Positions 22,493 to 32,237 of a stretch of DNA of 64,000 nucleotides are shown here, piece after piece; position 1 is the first letter of the stretch, and the number at the start of each line of letters is the position of its first letter. The notes under the pieces were generated by a model. It was not told the origin of the DNA, made no database searches, and saw nothing but the letters and a program-made list of their open reading frames with translations. The position numbers and the translations under genes are program-made. The DNA is from Streptomyces regalis (lineage in GTDB: Bacteria > Actinomycetota > Actinomycetes > Streptomycetales > Streptomycetaceae), in NCBI RefSeq assembly GCF_001509475.1, contig NZ_LLZG01000388.1:1-64000 (forward strand), read 5' to 3'.

Positions 22493-22936
22493 TCACGCTT
22501 GTGGTGCGCGGATCTGGCGCAATAGTTCTCCCAGGTCCCAGTGGCAGCGTTCCCAGGTGAACCGGCCGTCTTCGTCGAACAGGAAGACGCTCGTGGTGTG
22601 CACGATGCACAGGGTGCCGACGTTGACGCGGTGGGGTATGGCGGGGATTTGATCGCGGATGCGCATGTGGACGCGCATCATGACGGCGGCGTGGCCGTCG
22701 GTGCCTTCCAGGTGGAGATCGATGTCGATGCGTTCATGGCCGAGCCATTTGAGACCGTCGGAGACAGCTTTCCCGAGTTCCTCGCGTCCGTGGAGCGTGA
22801 TCTGGAGGGGGATGTCCTCGAATTCGACGTCCGGGGTGAAGCAGTCGAGGTAGGTGGCCAGGTCGTCGGCCTCCAGGGCCGTGGCCCACGTGCGGAACGT
22901 CTCGGCGTGGACCGCGCGAGTCTGCTCAGGTGTCAT
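22493..22936 (-). CDS. SnoaL/NTF2-like protein (147 aa)
   Basis: The chain follows the NTF2-like cone fold: FRTWATALEADDLATYLDCF and then TPDVEFEDIPLQITLHGREE near the N-terminus, ending VFLFDEDGRFTWERCHWDLG. Such proteins in polyketide clusters act as cyclases, dehydratases or hydroxylase partners. Its ATG lies 11 bp inside the end of the monooxygenase gene, so the two are translationally coupled and may act on the same intermediate. No diagnostic catalytic Asp/His can be assigned with confidence. Confidence 0.75.
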   Translation of the reverse strand: MTPEQTRAVHAETFRTWATALEADDLATYLDCFTPDVEFEDIPLQITLHGREELGKAVSDGLKWLGHERIDIDLHLEGTDGHAAVMMRVHMRIRDQIPAIPHRVNVGTLCIVHTTSVFLFDEDGRFTWERCHWDLGELLRQIRAPQA

Positions 22937-24419
22937 GCGACTCTGCCTCCGTGTCAGGTACGGGGATCCGGGTTGCGGTGACGGCCGTCAGCAGCCGGTT
23001 GACTCGTTCGAGGTCGCGGACCCGGCCGGCCAGGGCCACGTAGCCATCTGGGCGTACGAGGAGGAACCCCGGCGGCGTTCGGTGGACGTGGTGGTGGGTC
23101 ACGATGGCTGCGTGACTGTGGGCCAGCGAGGCGGCTGCGCCGGGCCATGCGCCCGCGCGGGAGGTCCCTGTGGTCACCAGCCGGTACTTGTGTGGGTCGG
23201 TGGTCTCTGGGACTGCCCAGGTGGGTGCGGGCAGTCCTCCGGCTCCGGAGGTACGCGGGCAGCCGAGGGGGGTTGGGGGATAGCGGATGCGCCATCCGGC
23301 GAGCGCCGAGGTGTAGCGGGCGCGCAGGAACGCCTGGCTCTGTGCCGCGCGCATGAGCGGGTTGCGCAGGTGGTTCCACGGTGGTTCCAGGAACGCGAGG
23401 CGGACGGTGGTGCCGGTGAGCCGGGTGACATATCGCGCGGCGGCTCGGCGTTCGGTGTCGTAGGTGTCCAGGATGGCGGGGCTGAACCGTCCGGCATGGA
23501 CGCCTGTGAGCTTCCAGGCGAGGTTGTGGGCGTCTTGGAGCCCGAGGTTGAGGCCTTGGCCGCCGAGCGGCGAGTGGGTGTGGGCAGCGTCGCCGATCAG
23601 CAGGCAGCGGCCGTCGCGCATCCGCTCGGCCATCCGCTCCGCGGAGGTGAACGTTGTCAGGGTGACGAGGTCGCCGATCCGCAGCCCGGCGGGGCCGCGC
23701 GCGACCAGCAACTGCTGGACCATTTCCGGGGATACGTCCTGCCCGGGGCGCATGTCTCCCGCCAGCCTCACCCGCCCATTGGGCAGTGGGGCGATCAGCA
23801 GGCCTCCGCGCGAGGTCAGGAAGTAGGACAACGCGGTGACGTCGTCGTTCGCGCCGGAGAGGGTGCCCTCGGCAAGGAAGGAGCGGGAGGGCAGCGCGGC
23901 GCCCGCGAAGGTGATGCCGAGGAGTTCTCTTACGGTGCTGCGCACGCCGTCGGCCGCGACCAGCCACGATCCGCGCAGTTGTTCCCGGCGCCCGGCTTCG
24001 TTGACGACCACGGCGTCCACCCCATCGCGGTCCTGGTTGACCTCCGTGAGCCGGACGCCCCGTTCGACACGCCCGCCGAGTTGGACGACGGCTGCTTCGA
24101 GCAGGCGGTCGGTGATCTGCTGGGGTAGGAGGAGAGGGGCGTCCTGCGACCGAAGTTCGACGCGGGCCAGACGTCCGTGGTCGCCGAAGTAGTCGAGCGC
24201 CTGCGGTCGCACCGCCAGTTCGCCCGCTTTCTGCAGAACCCCCAGGTCACCCAGGACCGTCTGAGCGAGGGGCCACAGCAGGATGGCGCGTGACCCCCGC
24301 TGCGCGGACGAGGCGGCGTCGACCATCCGCACGGGGGAGCCTTGGCGCAGGAGTTCACCAGCGAGGGCGAGGCCGCAGGGTCCGGCTCCGATGACGATGA
24401 CGGGATCGCGCGCGTTCAC
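22926..24419 (-). CDS. FAD-dependent aromatic-type monooxygenase (497 aa)
   Basis: GTG 24419 follows GGAAGGACG. The protein starts VNARDPVIVIGAGPCGLALA (FAD-binding GxGxxG). It carries the DG motif VAADGVRSTVRE and the GD motif DGRCLLIGDAAHTHSPLGGQ followed by GLNLGLQDAHNLAWKL, all in the order of the p-hydroxybenzoate hydroxylase/MhpA-like group found in polyketide tailoring. The C-terminal thioredoxin-like domain is present in outline (PPGFLLVRPDGYVALAGR). It is 50 bp after the PKS stop. It likely hydroxylates the polyketide or a derived ring; the true substrate is unknown. Confidence 0.9.
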   Translation of the reverse strand: MNARDPVIVIGAGPCGLALAGELLRQGSPVRMVDAASSAQRGSRAILLWPLAQTVLGDLGVLQKAGELAVRPQALDYFGDHGRLARVELRSQDAPLLLPQQITDRLLEAAVVQLGGRVERGVRLTEVNQDRDGVDAVVVNEAGRREQLRGSWLVAADGVRSTVRELLGITFAGAALPSRSFLAEGTLSGANDDVTALSYFLTSRGGLLIAPLPNGRVRLAGDMRPGQDVSPEMVQQLLVARGPAGLRIGDLVTLTTFTSAERMAERMRDGRCLLIGDAAHTHSPLGGQGLNLGLQDAHNLAWKLTGVHAGRFSPAILDTYDTERRAAARYVTRLTGTTVRLAFLEPPWNHLRNPLMRAAQSQAFLRARYTSALAGWRIRYPPTPLGCPRTSGAGGLPAPTWAVPETTDPHKYRLVTTGTSRAGAWPGAAASLAHSHAAIVTHHHVHRTPPGFLLVRPDGYVALAGRVRDLERVNRLLTAVTATRIPVPDTEAESHDT

Positions 24420-24469
24420 AGTGTCGTCCTTCCCATGGTTGATTCCACCCTGGGCGCGGCGTGTACCGC

Positions 24470-27400
24470 CTATGTGTCCGGGTGTTGGGCGAGCATCTTG
24501 GTCAGTTCGTCGCCGAGTGCGGCGATGGTGGGGCGTGCCCACAGGATCGTGCGCGGGATGCTCACGCCCAGGCTGTTCTGCAACCGTGCGCGCAGTTCCA
24601 TTGCGGCCAGTGAGTCGAGGCCGACCGACGCCAGCGGGGTGTCCTTGTCGAGGCTCTGGCTCTGCATCTGGAGCACTGTGAGGATCTGCTGGGTGATATG
24701 CGCATCGAGCAGGGCCCGGCGCTGCTCCGGGTGCTCCGCGTCGCGCAACGCCACGAGGATGGATTCGTCCGCGGCCGTTTCGGCAGAGGAGCCCAATACG
24801 CCGGCGAAGAAGGGGACTGCGGCCGTGGCGGGGTAGGGCTTGAGCCAGTCCGCCAGGTTCACGTGCGAGTAGGCGGGGTGGGGGCGGTCGTAGGCGAGGA
24901 GCCGCTCCAGGGCTGCGATCCCTTCCTCGGGCCGGATCATGCCGTCTCCGAAGACATCCATCCCGGCTGCCAAGCCGTACTCGGCCCAGGCGCCCCAGTG
25001 GAATCCGGTTGCCGGTAGGGCTTGTTGGCGGCGCCAGTCGATGAAGGCGTCCATCCACCCGCTGGCCGCCGCGTAGCCTGCCTCTCCCGCTCCGCTGAAC
25101 AGTGACGCGATTGAGGAGAACGCGACCCACCAGTCCACCTCGTGGGAGAGCGTGGCCTGGTGCAGCCGCCACGTCCCCTCGGTCTTGGGACGCCACTGGC
25201 GCCGCAGGCGGTCGGCGTCGACCCTCAGGAACGTGGCGTCGTCCAGGACGCCCGCTGAGTGGACCACACCGCGAAGCGGGTGCCGCGCGCAGGCCGCGGC
25301 CGCGACCCGTTCGGCAGTGCCGGGCTCGGCGATGTCGCCCCTGACGACCTCGACGGTGGTGCCGCCCGCGCGGATGGTCTTGATCGCCTCCTCTGCGTAC
25401 GGGCTCGGCGCGGAACGGCCGTTGAGGATGACCGCCCCGGCACCGCGCTCGGCGAGCCACCGGGCCGTCAGCAGGCCGAGCCCGCCCAGCCCGCCCGTGA
25501 TGATGTAGCTGCCGTCCGCGCGGACCAGCGGGACGTCCTCGGGCTTGACCACGGCGGCTGCGCGCTGGCCGGCAGGCCAGGTCAGGACCGTCTTTCCCCG
25601 GTGCTCGGCGTTGGCCATGGTGCGCAGAGCGGTGACGGCGTCGCCGATGGGCAGTGTGGTCGTCGGCAGGGGCGGCAGGTTGCCGTCGGTCCAGGCTTCG
25701 TGCAGCTCATTGATGACGCCCGCGATGAGTTCGGGCTTCTCGGTCATGAGCACCATGACGTCGAGGCTGTGCAGGGCGATGCTGTGACGGAAGGGATGCA
25801 GACCGAGGGTTGCGTCAGCGTAGATGTCGCGTTTGCCGATCTCCACGAACCGCCCGCCGGGGGCGAGGAGTTCCAGCCCGGCAGCCTGGGCGGGCCCCGC
25901 GAGGGAGTTCAGGACGATGTCGACGCCGCGGCCTGCGGTGGCCTCGCGGACCTGAACGGCGAAGTCCAGGGATCGCGAGTCCATGACGTGCGCGATGCCC
26001 AGTTCTCGGAGGTATGCCCGCTTCTCCGCAGTGCCGGCGGTCGCGAAGATCTCCGCGCCGCGCGCTTGGGCGATGTTGACTGCAGCCAGACCCACGCCGC
26101 CGGTGGCCGAGTGGATGAGCACCCGCTCGCCGGGGGCGAGCCGGGCGAGGTCGCGCAGGCTGTACCAGGCGGTGACGTAGGCGAGGGGCAGCGCAGCCGC
26201 TTCCTCGAAGTCGGTGCCCTCCGGCAGCTTCATGGCCCAGTCGGCCCGCACCACCACCGACGAGGCAAGGCCGGCTCCCGGTAGAAGGGCCGCGACGCGG
26301 TCGCCGACCTGAATGTCGTGCACGCTCTCACCCACGGCGGCCACCGTGCCGGCGCAGTCGAAGCCGAGGGCGGGGGGCACCCCGTCCACGGAGTGGTACT
26401 GCCCCATGGCGATCAGCACGTCGGCGAAGTTCAGCCCGCTCGCGCGGACTTGGATATGGATCTCCCCTGGTGCAGGGTCGCGCCGCGGCGTGTGGACCAG
26501 TTCCAGGCTGTCCAGGTCGCCGCTGCGCCTAAGGTCGAGGGCGGCCGGGTCCTGGTCGAACCGGCAGAGCACGGTCTTGCGTTCGTCGTCGCGCAGCGGG
26601 GCGGGCCGCAGACGGGCCAGGTAGCGCGTCCGGTCGCGGTAGGCGACCTGGTCGGCCGCGCCGTCGGTGAGGAGTTCGGCGACTACGTCCTCGATCGGTG
26701 TTCCCGGGCCGACGTCGACCGTGCTGGGACGAAGTTCGGAGTGCTCGTAGGTGAGGGCGCGCATCATCCCGTGCAGTCCGCCCTGCGCCAGGGAGACGGG
26801 GTCGTCGGGACGCACCAGCTGTGCGCCGCGGGTGAGCAGCCACAGGCGCGGCGGGGCGGCGTCGCCGGTGGCGCAGACTTGCTGGAGCAGCGGCATGATG
26901 GTGTGCATCTGCCGGGTCGCTGCCTCGACGGGGGACTCGTCCCCGGGGGCATGCTCCGGGCTGGCGCAGACCACGATGGCCCGGTGCCCGGAAAAGTCGG
27001 TGCCGCTCGCGCGGGCGTCGGTCACGGTGACCGCCTTGTGCCCCAGGGCGCTGCTCAGCGCGGCGCCGAGGGTGTCTGCCCAGGCATCCGTTCCAGGGCT
27101 GACGACGAGCCAGCTGCCCCGGTCGGTTGCTGCAGAGACGGGCAGCGGCTCTGGTTCCCAGCACACCTGCAGCAGCCTCGTGTCGAATGCCTGCTGCGCG
27201 TTGGCGGCGCCCCGAACCAGGCGGACCCCGTGGACATCCGCGAGCGGGAGCCCGTCCTCGTCAAGGAGCCGGAAGTCGGCCGTGGCGGACTCGCCGTCCG
27301 CATGTGTAAGCCACGCGTGGCAGAACCGCCCCTGGGCGGTGCTGCGGTGGATCGTGATGCTGGCGATGTCCACCGGGAGGAGAGGCCCGTCCGCTACGTC

Positions 27401-30400
27401 GAAGGAAGCCAGCCACAGAGCGGCCACCGCCTGGAAGCAGTTGTCCAGCAGCACCGGATGCCAGTGGGCGAAGCGTGCCCCGGCCAGCCCTGCGTCAGGG
27501 ATGCCGATCTCGGCGACCACCCCCGGGGAGTCTCCCTCCCGCAGCCGCAGGTCGCGGATGCCGGCGATGGCCGGACCGAGGAACACTCCCCGGACCACCG
27601 CACCTGACGTGCCGTAGAAGTCCCCCGGTGGGCGGTGCACCGGATGACTCGCCAGGAGCGTGTCGAGGTCGACTCGTTCAGGCTGCTCCGCGGAACTCGA
27701 CCGGGTCAGCTCCGCGGTGACGTACCGGATCCGCTCGCCGCCTTCGAGGTAGGAGGAGACCTCCCAGCGGACCAGCCCGGTGCCGTCGTCCGCTGCGGTA
27801 GTCGTCACCTCCACCGGGGAGTCGAGGGACAGGGTGTGCTCGAAGTCCACGTTCCTGACCTGCACGCTGGTCGCGCCGGTGGCGAAGACCCGCGCCGCAG
27901 AGGCAACCGCCATGTCGCACAGGGCCGCTCCGGGGAGCACGACCGTGTCCTCGACTCGGTGGTCGGGCAGCCAGGGCAGCGTCGCTTCGTCCAGCAGGGC
28001 CTGCCACAGGTGCCAGTCGCCGCCGTCGCGACTGTGGACGTAGGCGCCGAGCAGTGGATGAGTGTCGTCCCGCTTCACCAGCGGGTTTGGGGGCACGAGG
28101 TGGTGGTTGCGCTCCCACGTCGTCGGCGGTACGTCGACAAGGTCCCCAGTGCGGTACTGCCGCGCCCAGTCGACCGGATGCCCAGCGCAGTGCAGCGCGG
28201 CGAGCTGGGTACGGAAGGTGAGCCGATCGTCGCGGTTGCGGAGGAGCGTCGGCAGGACGACGGCGTCGGTGTGTCCCGCGTGGGCGAGGGTCTGCAGCAC
28301 GGGGCGGACCAGCAAGGGGTGGGCGGAGACTTCCAGGAACAGTCGGTGGCCGTCGTCGGCCGCCGCTGTCAGAGCCGACCAAAAGCGCACCGGCTCGCGC
28401 TGGTTGGCCCGCCAGTAGGCGGCATTGCGAGCCTCGGCGGCACGCGGGTCCTCGCTCACCGTCGAGTACAAGGGGACGGTCGGGGCGCGGGGGTCGAGGC
28501 CGGTGAGGGCGGCCGTCAGGTCGTCCAGGATGGGGTCCATGAACGGTGAATGGGCTGCGACGTCCACCGCGACCATGCGGGCGGTCACATCCCGCGCTTC
28601 CCAATCGGACACCAGCCGTTCGAGCTGCTCGCGGTCGCCGGCGACCACAGTCGACTTGGGGGAGGCCATCACGGCCGGCTCCACCCCGACCACTCCGCTC
28701 GCAGCCAGGTCTTGGGCGACCTCGTCCCACCCGAGGTCCACCGAGGCCATCGCGCCGCCCACGACCCCGGCGAGCAGCCGGGCACGGCGGCAGACCACCC
28801 GAACGCCGTCCTCCGGGGTCAGCGCCCCGGCAGTGACCGCCGCGGCGATCTCCCCCAAGGAGTGGCCGATCACCGCGGCAGGCCGCACGCCCTGGGCCCG
28901 CAGCATCGCCGCCAGTCCCATCTGGACGGCGAACAACAGCGGCTGAACGTGCGCAATGCCCGTCGCGGTGTCCGGGCGAGTGAGCGCCTCGCGAAGGGAG
29001 AACCCGCCTTCGGCGGCCACCATGGGCTCCAGTGCGTCGATGGCGGCGGTGAAGGCAGGATCATCGTCCAGCAGTCGCTGGCACATCCCGGGCCACTGGA
29101 ACCCGTGTCCCGAGAACACCCATACCGCCCCGCGTGCCGCCGCATCCCGGGAGGTCCCCGTAGTAACACCGGGCACGACCTCGCGCCGGGCGCCGGCCCG
29201 CAGCCGGCCCACCAACTCCTCGTGGGATTCCGCCACCACGGCGAGCCGGTGCCGCGCATGACTACGCCGCGTAGCCAAGGTGTGCGCCACGTCGTGCAGC
29301 GCCGTGGACCGCCCCTCGTCCTCCAGCCAGTCCGCGAGCCGGTCGGCGGCAGCGTCCAGAGCTGGCCCGGACTTGGCCGACAGCAACACGGTGTGGAGAC
29401 CGTCGTCCGCGGGCGAAGCGGCGTCGGGCGGATGCGACGCGGGGGCCTGCTCCACGATCACATGGGCGTTGGTGCCGCCGACGCCGTAGGACGACACCGC
29501 TGCCAAGCGCGGGCCCTCCGCCACTGGCCACGGTTCCAGCCGGGTGGGCACGAAGAACCGGGCCCGGCTCGGGTCGATCTGCGGATTCCAGCGACGGAAC
29601 TGCAAGGTCGGAGGAATCCTCCCCGCACCCACGCACAAGACGGCCTTCAACAACCCGGACAGACCCGACGCTGCCTCGGTGTGCCCGATGTTCGACTTAA
29701 CCGACCCGAGCGCGCACGGGCTCTTCCCCTGCCCATACACCGAGGACAGGGAGTCGAACTCGACGGGGTCGCCCACGGGAGTGCCCGTCCCGTGGGCCTC
29801 CACCATGCCGACCAGGTTCGGATCCACCTCGGCATCCGCCAATGCCGCGCGGTAGACCTCGCGTTGGGCCTCCGGGTTTGGAGCCGTTATCCGAGTGGAC
29901 CGGCCGTCCTGATTCACCGCAGTCCCGCGCAGCAGCGCAAGGATCCGGTCACCGTCGCGGCGAGCGTCGGACAGCCGCTTCAGTACGACGACGACACAGC
30001 CCTCGGCGCGCACGTATCCGTCCGCGTCGGCGTCGAAGGGGTGACAGTGCCCCGACGTGGACAACATTTCCCACGAGGCGCACGTGAAGGAGAACTCCGG
30101 GCTGAGGGTCGCGGATACCCCACCGGCCAGGGCCATATTCGACTCGCCCCGGCGCAGACTCTCGCAGGCAAGGTGGGTGGCGACCAGGCTGGAGGAGCAG
30201 GCCGTGTCCACCGCCAGACTCGGCCCGTGAAGGTCGAGCAAGAACGAAAGGCGGTTCACGCCGACGCTGTGAATGCCGCCGATGCCCGCGTACATCTCCG
30301 TCTGCTCAAGACTGCGATGTGCCCGCATCGCGTAGTCGATCTGGGAGATGCCCACGAACACACCCGTACGAGACCCGGCGACGCCGCCCACCGGCACGCC

Positions 30401-30733
30401 CGCATGCTCCAGCGCCTCCCAAGTGACCGCCAGGAGCAGCCGGTGCTGCGGATCCACCCACGGCGCCTCCCGGTTGTTGAGGCCGAACGCCTCCGGATCG
30501 AAAGCACCAATGTCGCCGTCCAGGAACGACCCCCACCGCATCCGCCGGATGACATCTGGCTTCAGCCCGACCAGATCCTCGGCTTGCCATCGATCAGCAG
30601 GAACCTCGCTCACCGTGTCCCGCCCGGCCGCCAGCAACCTCCACATCGCCCCAGGAGTATCGACGCCACCCGGCAGCCGGCATCCGACACCGATCACGGC
30701 AATCGGTTCATGCCCAGCAACATTCGACGGCAT
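24470..30733 (-). CDS. Highly reducing type I polyketide synthase KS-AT-DH-ER-KR-ACP, MAS-like (2087 aa)
   Basis: ATG 30733 with GGGAG 9 nt upstream. Domains: KS 8-430 (Cys179 in DTACSSSL, His314, His351); AT about 540-830 (Ser625 in GHSLGE, with VAVDVAAHSPFM at the specificity position, matching neither HAFH nor YASH); DH 893-1180 (His925 in PDHRVEDTVVLPG, Asp1097); ER about 1405-1720 (HSATGGVGLA); KR about 1741-1930 (GGLGGLG, Ser/Tyr1887, LDD motif of B-type KRs); ACP Ser2041 (VGLDSLAAM). All catalytic residues are present and no thioesterase follows. Architecture and size match iterative mycocerosic-acid-synthase-type enzymes that build fully reduced acyl chains. No FadD loader or PapA acyltransferase is next to it. 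Confidence 0.93.
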   Translation of the reverse strand: MPSNVAGHEPIAVIGVGCRLPGGVDTPGAMWRLLAAGRDTVSEVPADRWQAEDLVGLKPDVIRRMRWGSFLDGDIGAFDPEAFGLNNREAPWVDPQHRLLLAVTWEALEHAGVPVGGVAGSRTGVFVGISQIDYAMRAHRSLEQTEMYAGIGGIHSVGVNRLSFLLDLHGPSLAVDTACSSSLVATHLACESLRRGESNMALAGGVSATLSPEFSFTCASWEMLSTSGHCHPFDADADGYVRAEGCVVVVLKRLSDARRDGDRILALLRGTAVNQDGRSTRITAPNPEAQREVYRAALADAEVDPNLVGMVEAHGTGTPVGDPVEFDSLSSVYGQGKSPCALGSVKSNIGHTEAASGLSGLLKAVLCVGAGRIPPTLQFRRWNPQIDPSRARFFVPTRLEPWPVAEGPRLAAVSSYGVGGTNAHVIVEQAPASHPPDAASPADDGLHTVLLSAKSGPALDAAADRLADWLEDEGRSTALHDVAHTLATRRSHARHRLAVVAESHEELVGRLRAGARREVVPGVTTGTSRDAAARGAVWVFSGHGFQWPGMCQRLLDDDPAFTAAIDALEPMVAAEGGFSLREALTRPDTATGIAHVQPLLFAVQMGLAAMLRAQGVRPAAVIGHSLGEIAAAVTAGALTPEDGVRVVCRRARLLAGVVGGAMASVDLGWDEVAQDLAASGVVGVEPAVMASPKSTVVAGDREQLERLVSDWEARDVTARMVAVDVAAHSPFMDPILDDLTAALTGLDPRAPTVPLYSTVSEDPRAAEARNAAYWRANQREPVRFWSALTAAADDGHRLFLEVSAHPLLVRPVLQTLAHAGHTDAVVLPTLLRNRDDRLTFRTQLAALHCAGHPVDWARQYRTGDLVDVPPTTWERNHHLVPPNPLVKRDDTHPLLGAYVHSRDGGDWHLWQALLDEATLPWLPDHRVEDTVVLPGAALCDMAVASAARVFATGATSVQVRNVDFEHTLSLDSPVEVTTTAADDGTGLVRWEVSSYLEGGERIRYVTAELTRSSSAEQPERVDLDTLLASHPVHRPPGDFYGTSGAVVRGVFLGPAIAGIRDLRLREGDSPGVVAEIGIPDAGLAGARFAHWHPVLLDNCFQAVAALWLASFDVADGPLLPVDIASITIHRSTAQGRFCHAWLTHADGESATADFRLLDEDGLPLADVHGVRLVRGAANAQQAFDTRLLQVCWEPEPLPVSAATDRGSWLVVSPGTDAWADTLGAALSSALGHKAVTVTDARASGTDFSGHRAIVVCASPEHAPGDESPVEAATRQMHTIMPLLQQVCATGDAAPPRLWLLTRGAQLVRPDDPVSLAQGGLHGMMRALTYEHSELRPSTVDVGPGTPIEDVVAELLTDGAADQVAYRDRTRYLARLRPAPLRDDERKTVLCRFDQDPAALDLRRSGDLDSLELVHTPRRDPAPGEIHIQVRASGLNFADVLIAMGQYHSVDGVPPALGFDCAGTVAAVGESVHDIQVGDRVAALLPGAGLASSVVVRADWAMKLPEGTDFEEAAALPLAYVTAWYSLRDLARLAPGERVLIHSATGGVGLAAVNIAQARGAEIFATAGTAEKRAYLRELGIAHVMDSRSLDFAVQVREATAGRGVDIVLNSLAGPAQAAGLELLAPGGRFVEIGKRDIYADATLGLHPFRHSIALHSLDVMVLMTEKPELIAGVINELHEAWTDGNLPPLPTTTLPIGDAVTALRTMANAEHRGKTVLTWPAGQRAAAVVKPEDVPLVRADGSYIITGGLGGLGLLTARWLAERGAGAVILNGRSAPSPYAEEAIKTIRAGGTTVEVVRGDIAEPGTAERVAAAACARHPLRGVVHSAGVLDDATFLRVDADRLRRQWRPKTEGTWRLHQATLSHEVDWWVAFSSIASLFSGAGEAGYAAASGWMDAFIDWRRQQALPATGFHWGAWAEYGLAAGMDVFGDGMIRPEEGIAALERLLAYDRPHPAYSHVNLADWLKPYPATAAVPFFAGVLGSSAETAADESILVALRDAEHPEQRRALLDAHITQQILTVLQMQSQSLDKDTPLASVGLDSLAAMELRARLQNSLGVSIPRTILWARPTIAALGDELTKMLAQHPDT

Positions 30734-31122
30734 GGCCACCATCTCCCTGATCTGGTTCAGCCGAAGGCTCCTCCCACGAACGACGTGGGCGGGAATCGGA
30801 ATCCGGGTGGTGAATCCAAGGAAACAGTGAATGCGGACAAAAATCGCCGGTGCACGCGGAGGCAATCGGAGTGCACAGAGACAGGCAGAGCGCCCAAGCG
30901 CACGCCGAGCCCACGCCCGTCGGTCCGCCCGACCCACACGTGCGCTCGCGCTGAGCCGCGCGCCGATGACTCGAGAACATCCCATCCGCGACGACAATGG
31001 GCAGTGCCTGAGCGGAACGACGTCCGGGCTGTCCACAACGCGTCAAGTCATGACCGAAGCTGGATCCCTTCGGGGGTTTTCGCTTTGGGGCGACGTCAAA
31101 GCGGGGCCAGGGTGAGGCCGGT
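30734..31122. other. Intergenic region upstream of the PKS operon
   Basis: This stretch should carry the PKS promoter on the minus strand. I cannot point to a convincing -35/-10 pair, and no copy of the phage early cassette is present. No gene is supported, although a long open frame exists on the plus strand as the antisense of the PKS. Confidence 0.4.
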
Positions 31123-31238
31123 CTAGGTGATGAAGACGTCGAGCAGGTCAGGCCAGTAGCGCATGCGCTTGAGTCGCGTGCGGGTCAAGTCGGTGAGGGC
31201 GTCGACGGTGCGGGCGGCATCGAAGGCGACAGGTGTGG
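31123..31238 (-). pseudogene. Transposase C-terminal remnant
   Basis: The minus-strand end reads AFDAARTVDALTDLTRTRLK then RMRYWPDLLDVFIT before TAG, which resembles the C-terminus of actinomycete transposases. Nothing upstream extends it in frame. It marks the right flank of the polyketide insert and suggests past mobility. Confidence 0.35.
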
Positions 31239-31250
31239 GAAGAGCACTTT

Positions 31251-32114
31251 GTGCACAAGCTCTCTGCCCCCATCCGCCCGTACCGCGAGACCGACAACTG
31301 CACCGTGCTGGCGCTGATCGATGCGGATCGCCTGCCAGGCCAACCGGCATGTACGCCGGGGATGCTCGAGCATGCCTTGGACGGTCGCTCGCCAATCGAC
31401 TCCCGCTGGTGGGAAGAGCTCCAGCCTCCGCGCACCAACGTCCTCCTCGATGGCGAAGGCCTCCTCACGGGTGCGGTCTCCTATGCGATCCGCCCGCGTG
31501 ATGAGGCCGGGCTGCTGCTGTGGATGCACTGCCGTGAAGACCATGCAGCCGCAGGGGCACTCCTCCGTCACGCGCTTGACCAACTCGGACCCCGCACGAA
31601 CTTCGCCTTCGAGTGCGCCTCCGCTCTGACATTTGGCGTCGAAGGACTGTCGGCCCGGCATCGCGCCACCACCCGCGAAGTCCTTCAGCGCGCTGGGTTC
31701 ACCACCCGTGACCTGAGGCGCTACATCCAGTCACCACTACCGCTCACGGGACTTCCCCTCATGGCCGCCTACTCGACGGGCCCGGTCCACAAGCCGCCAG
31801 GCCGTCGTCTTCAAGTCCGTGATGGGGACGAGGTGGTCGCCGAAGCCGTCATCGGGAACCCCTTCGACGGCATCGCTGTGCTGCGTTGGCTGCACGTCAC
31901 CTCAAGCGCGCAACGGCAGGGAATGGGCCGGGCACTCCTCGGCTCAGCAGTCGACCTCCTGGCCGGCCTCGGAGCTACGCAAGTGATCGGCTACGTCGAC
32001 GACGATGACCCCAGGGATCCCGAACGAGACAGGACCGCCGCGAACGCCCTCTACGACTCTGTCGGATTCACTGAAGTCGACCGGCTGCTCTCCTTCACAC
32101 GGCTCCCTGAATGA
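31251..32114 (+). CDS. GNAT-family N-acetyltransferase, two-domain (287 aa)
   Basis: The start is GTG 31251 (VHKLSAPIRPYRETD) with GGGAAGAG 8 nt upstream; GTG 31233 is an alternative. The C-terminal GNAT domain has the acetyl-CoA pyrophosphate loop S-A-Q-R-Q-G-M-G-R-A-L-L (around residues 225-236) and ends YDSVGFTEVDRLLSF. The N-terminal half looks like a degenerate second GNAT fold. Substrate unknown: small molecule, antibiotic or peptide are all possible. It is the only plus-strand gene near the PKS and may be host-type cargo. Confidence 0.85.
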   Translation: MHKLSAPIRPYRETDNCTVLALIDADRLPGQPACTPGMLEHALDGRSPIDSRWWEELQPPRTNVLLDGEGLLTGAVSYAIRPRDEAGLLLWMHCREDHAAAGALLRHALDQLGPRTNFAFECASALTFGVEGLSARHRATTREVLQRAGFTTRDLRRYIQSPLPLTGLPLMAAYSTGPVHKPPGRRLQVRDGDEVVAEAVIGNPFDGIAVLRWLHVTSSAQRQGMGRALLGSAVDLLAGLGATQVIGYVDDDDPRDPERDRTAANALYDSVGFTEVDRLLSFTRLPE

Positions 32115-32237
32115 GACGCCCTTTGACCATGGAGCCGGTGCGCCTCGCTGTCGGGGGAACTGACATCAGCGAGGCGCACCGTAGCCTGCGGCACCAACTC
32201 GCCAGGCGGGTGGAGGAGGCCCGGCGGGAAGGACACC

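Noticed and set aside
24470..30733. Enediyne or PUFA-type iterative PKS
   Set aside because: The domain order KS-AT-DH-ER-KR-ACP with an intact ER and a C-terminal ACP differs from enediyne and PUFA synthases and matches MAS-like enzymes.
31060..31090. Possible intrinsic terminator with TTTT after CCCTTCGGGGG
   Set aside because: The stem is only 3-4 bp and no plus-strand gene ends there.
28550..31126. 858-aa open frame on the plus strand over the PKS N-terminal half
   Set aside because: It is the antisense of a GC-rich PKS gene; composition is arginine/histidine/glycine-rich and no domain is seen.
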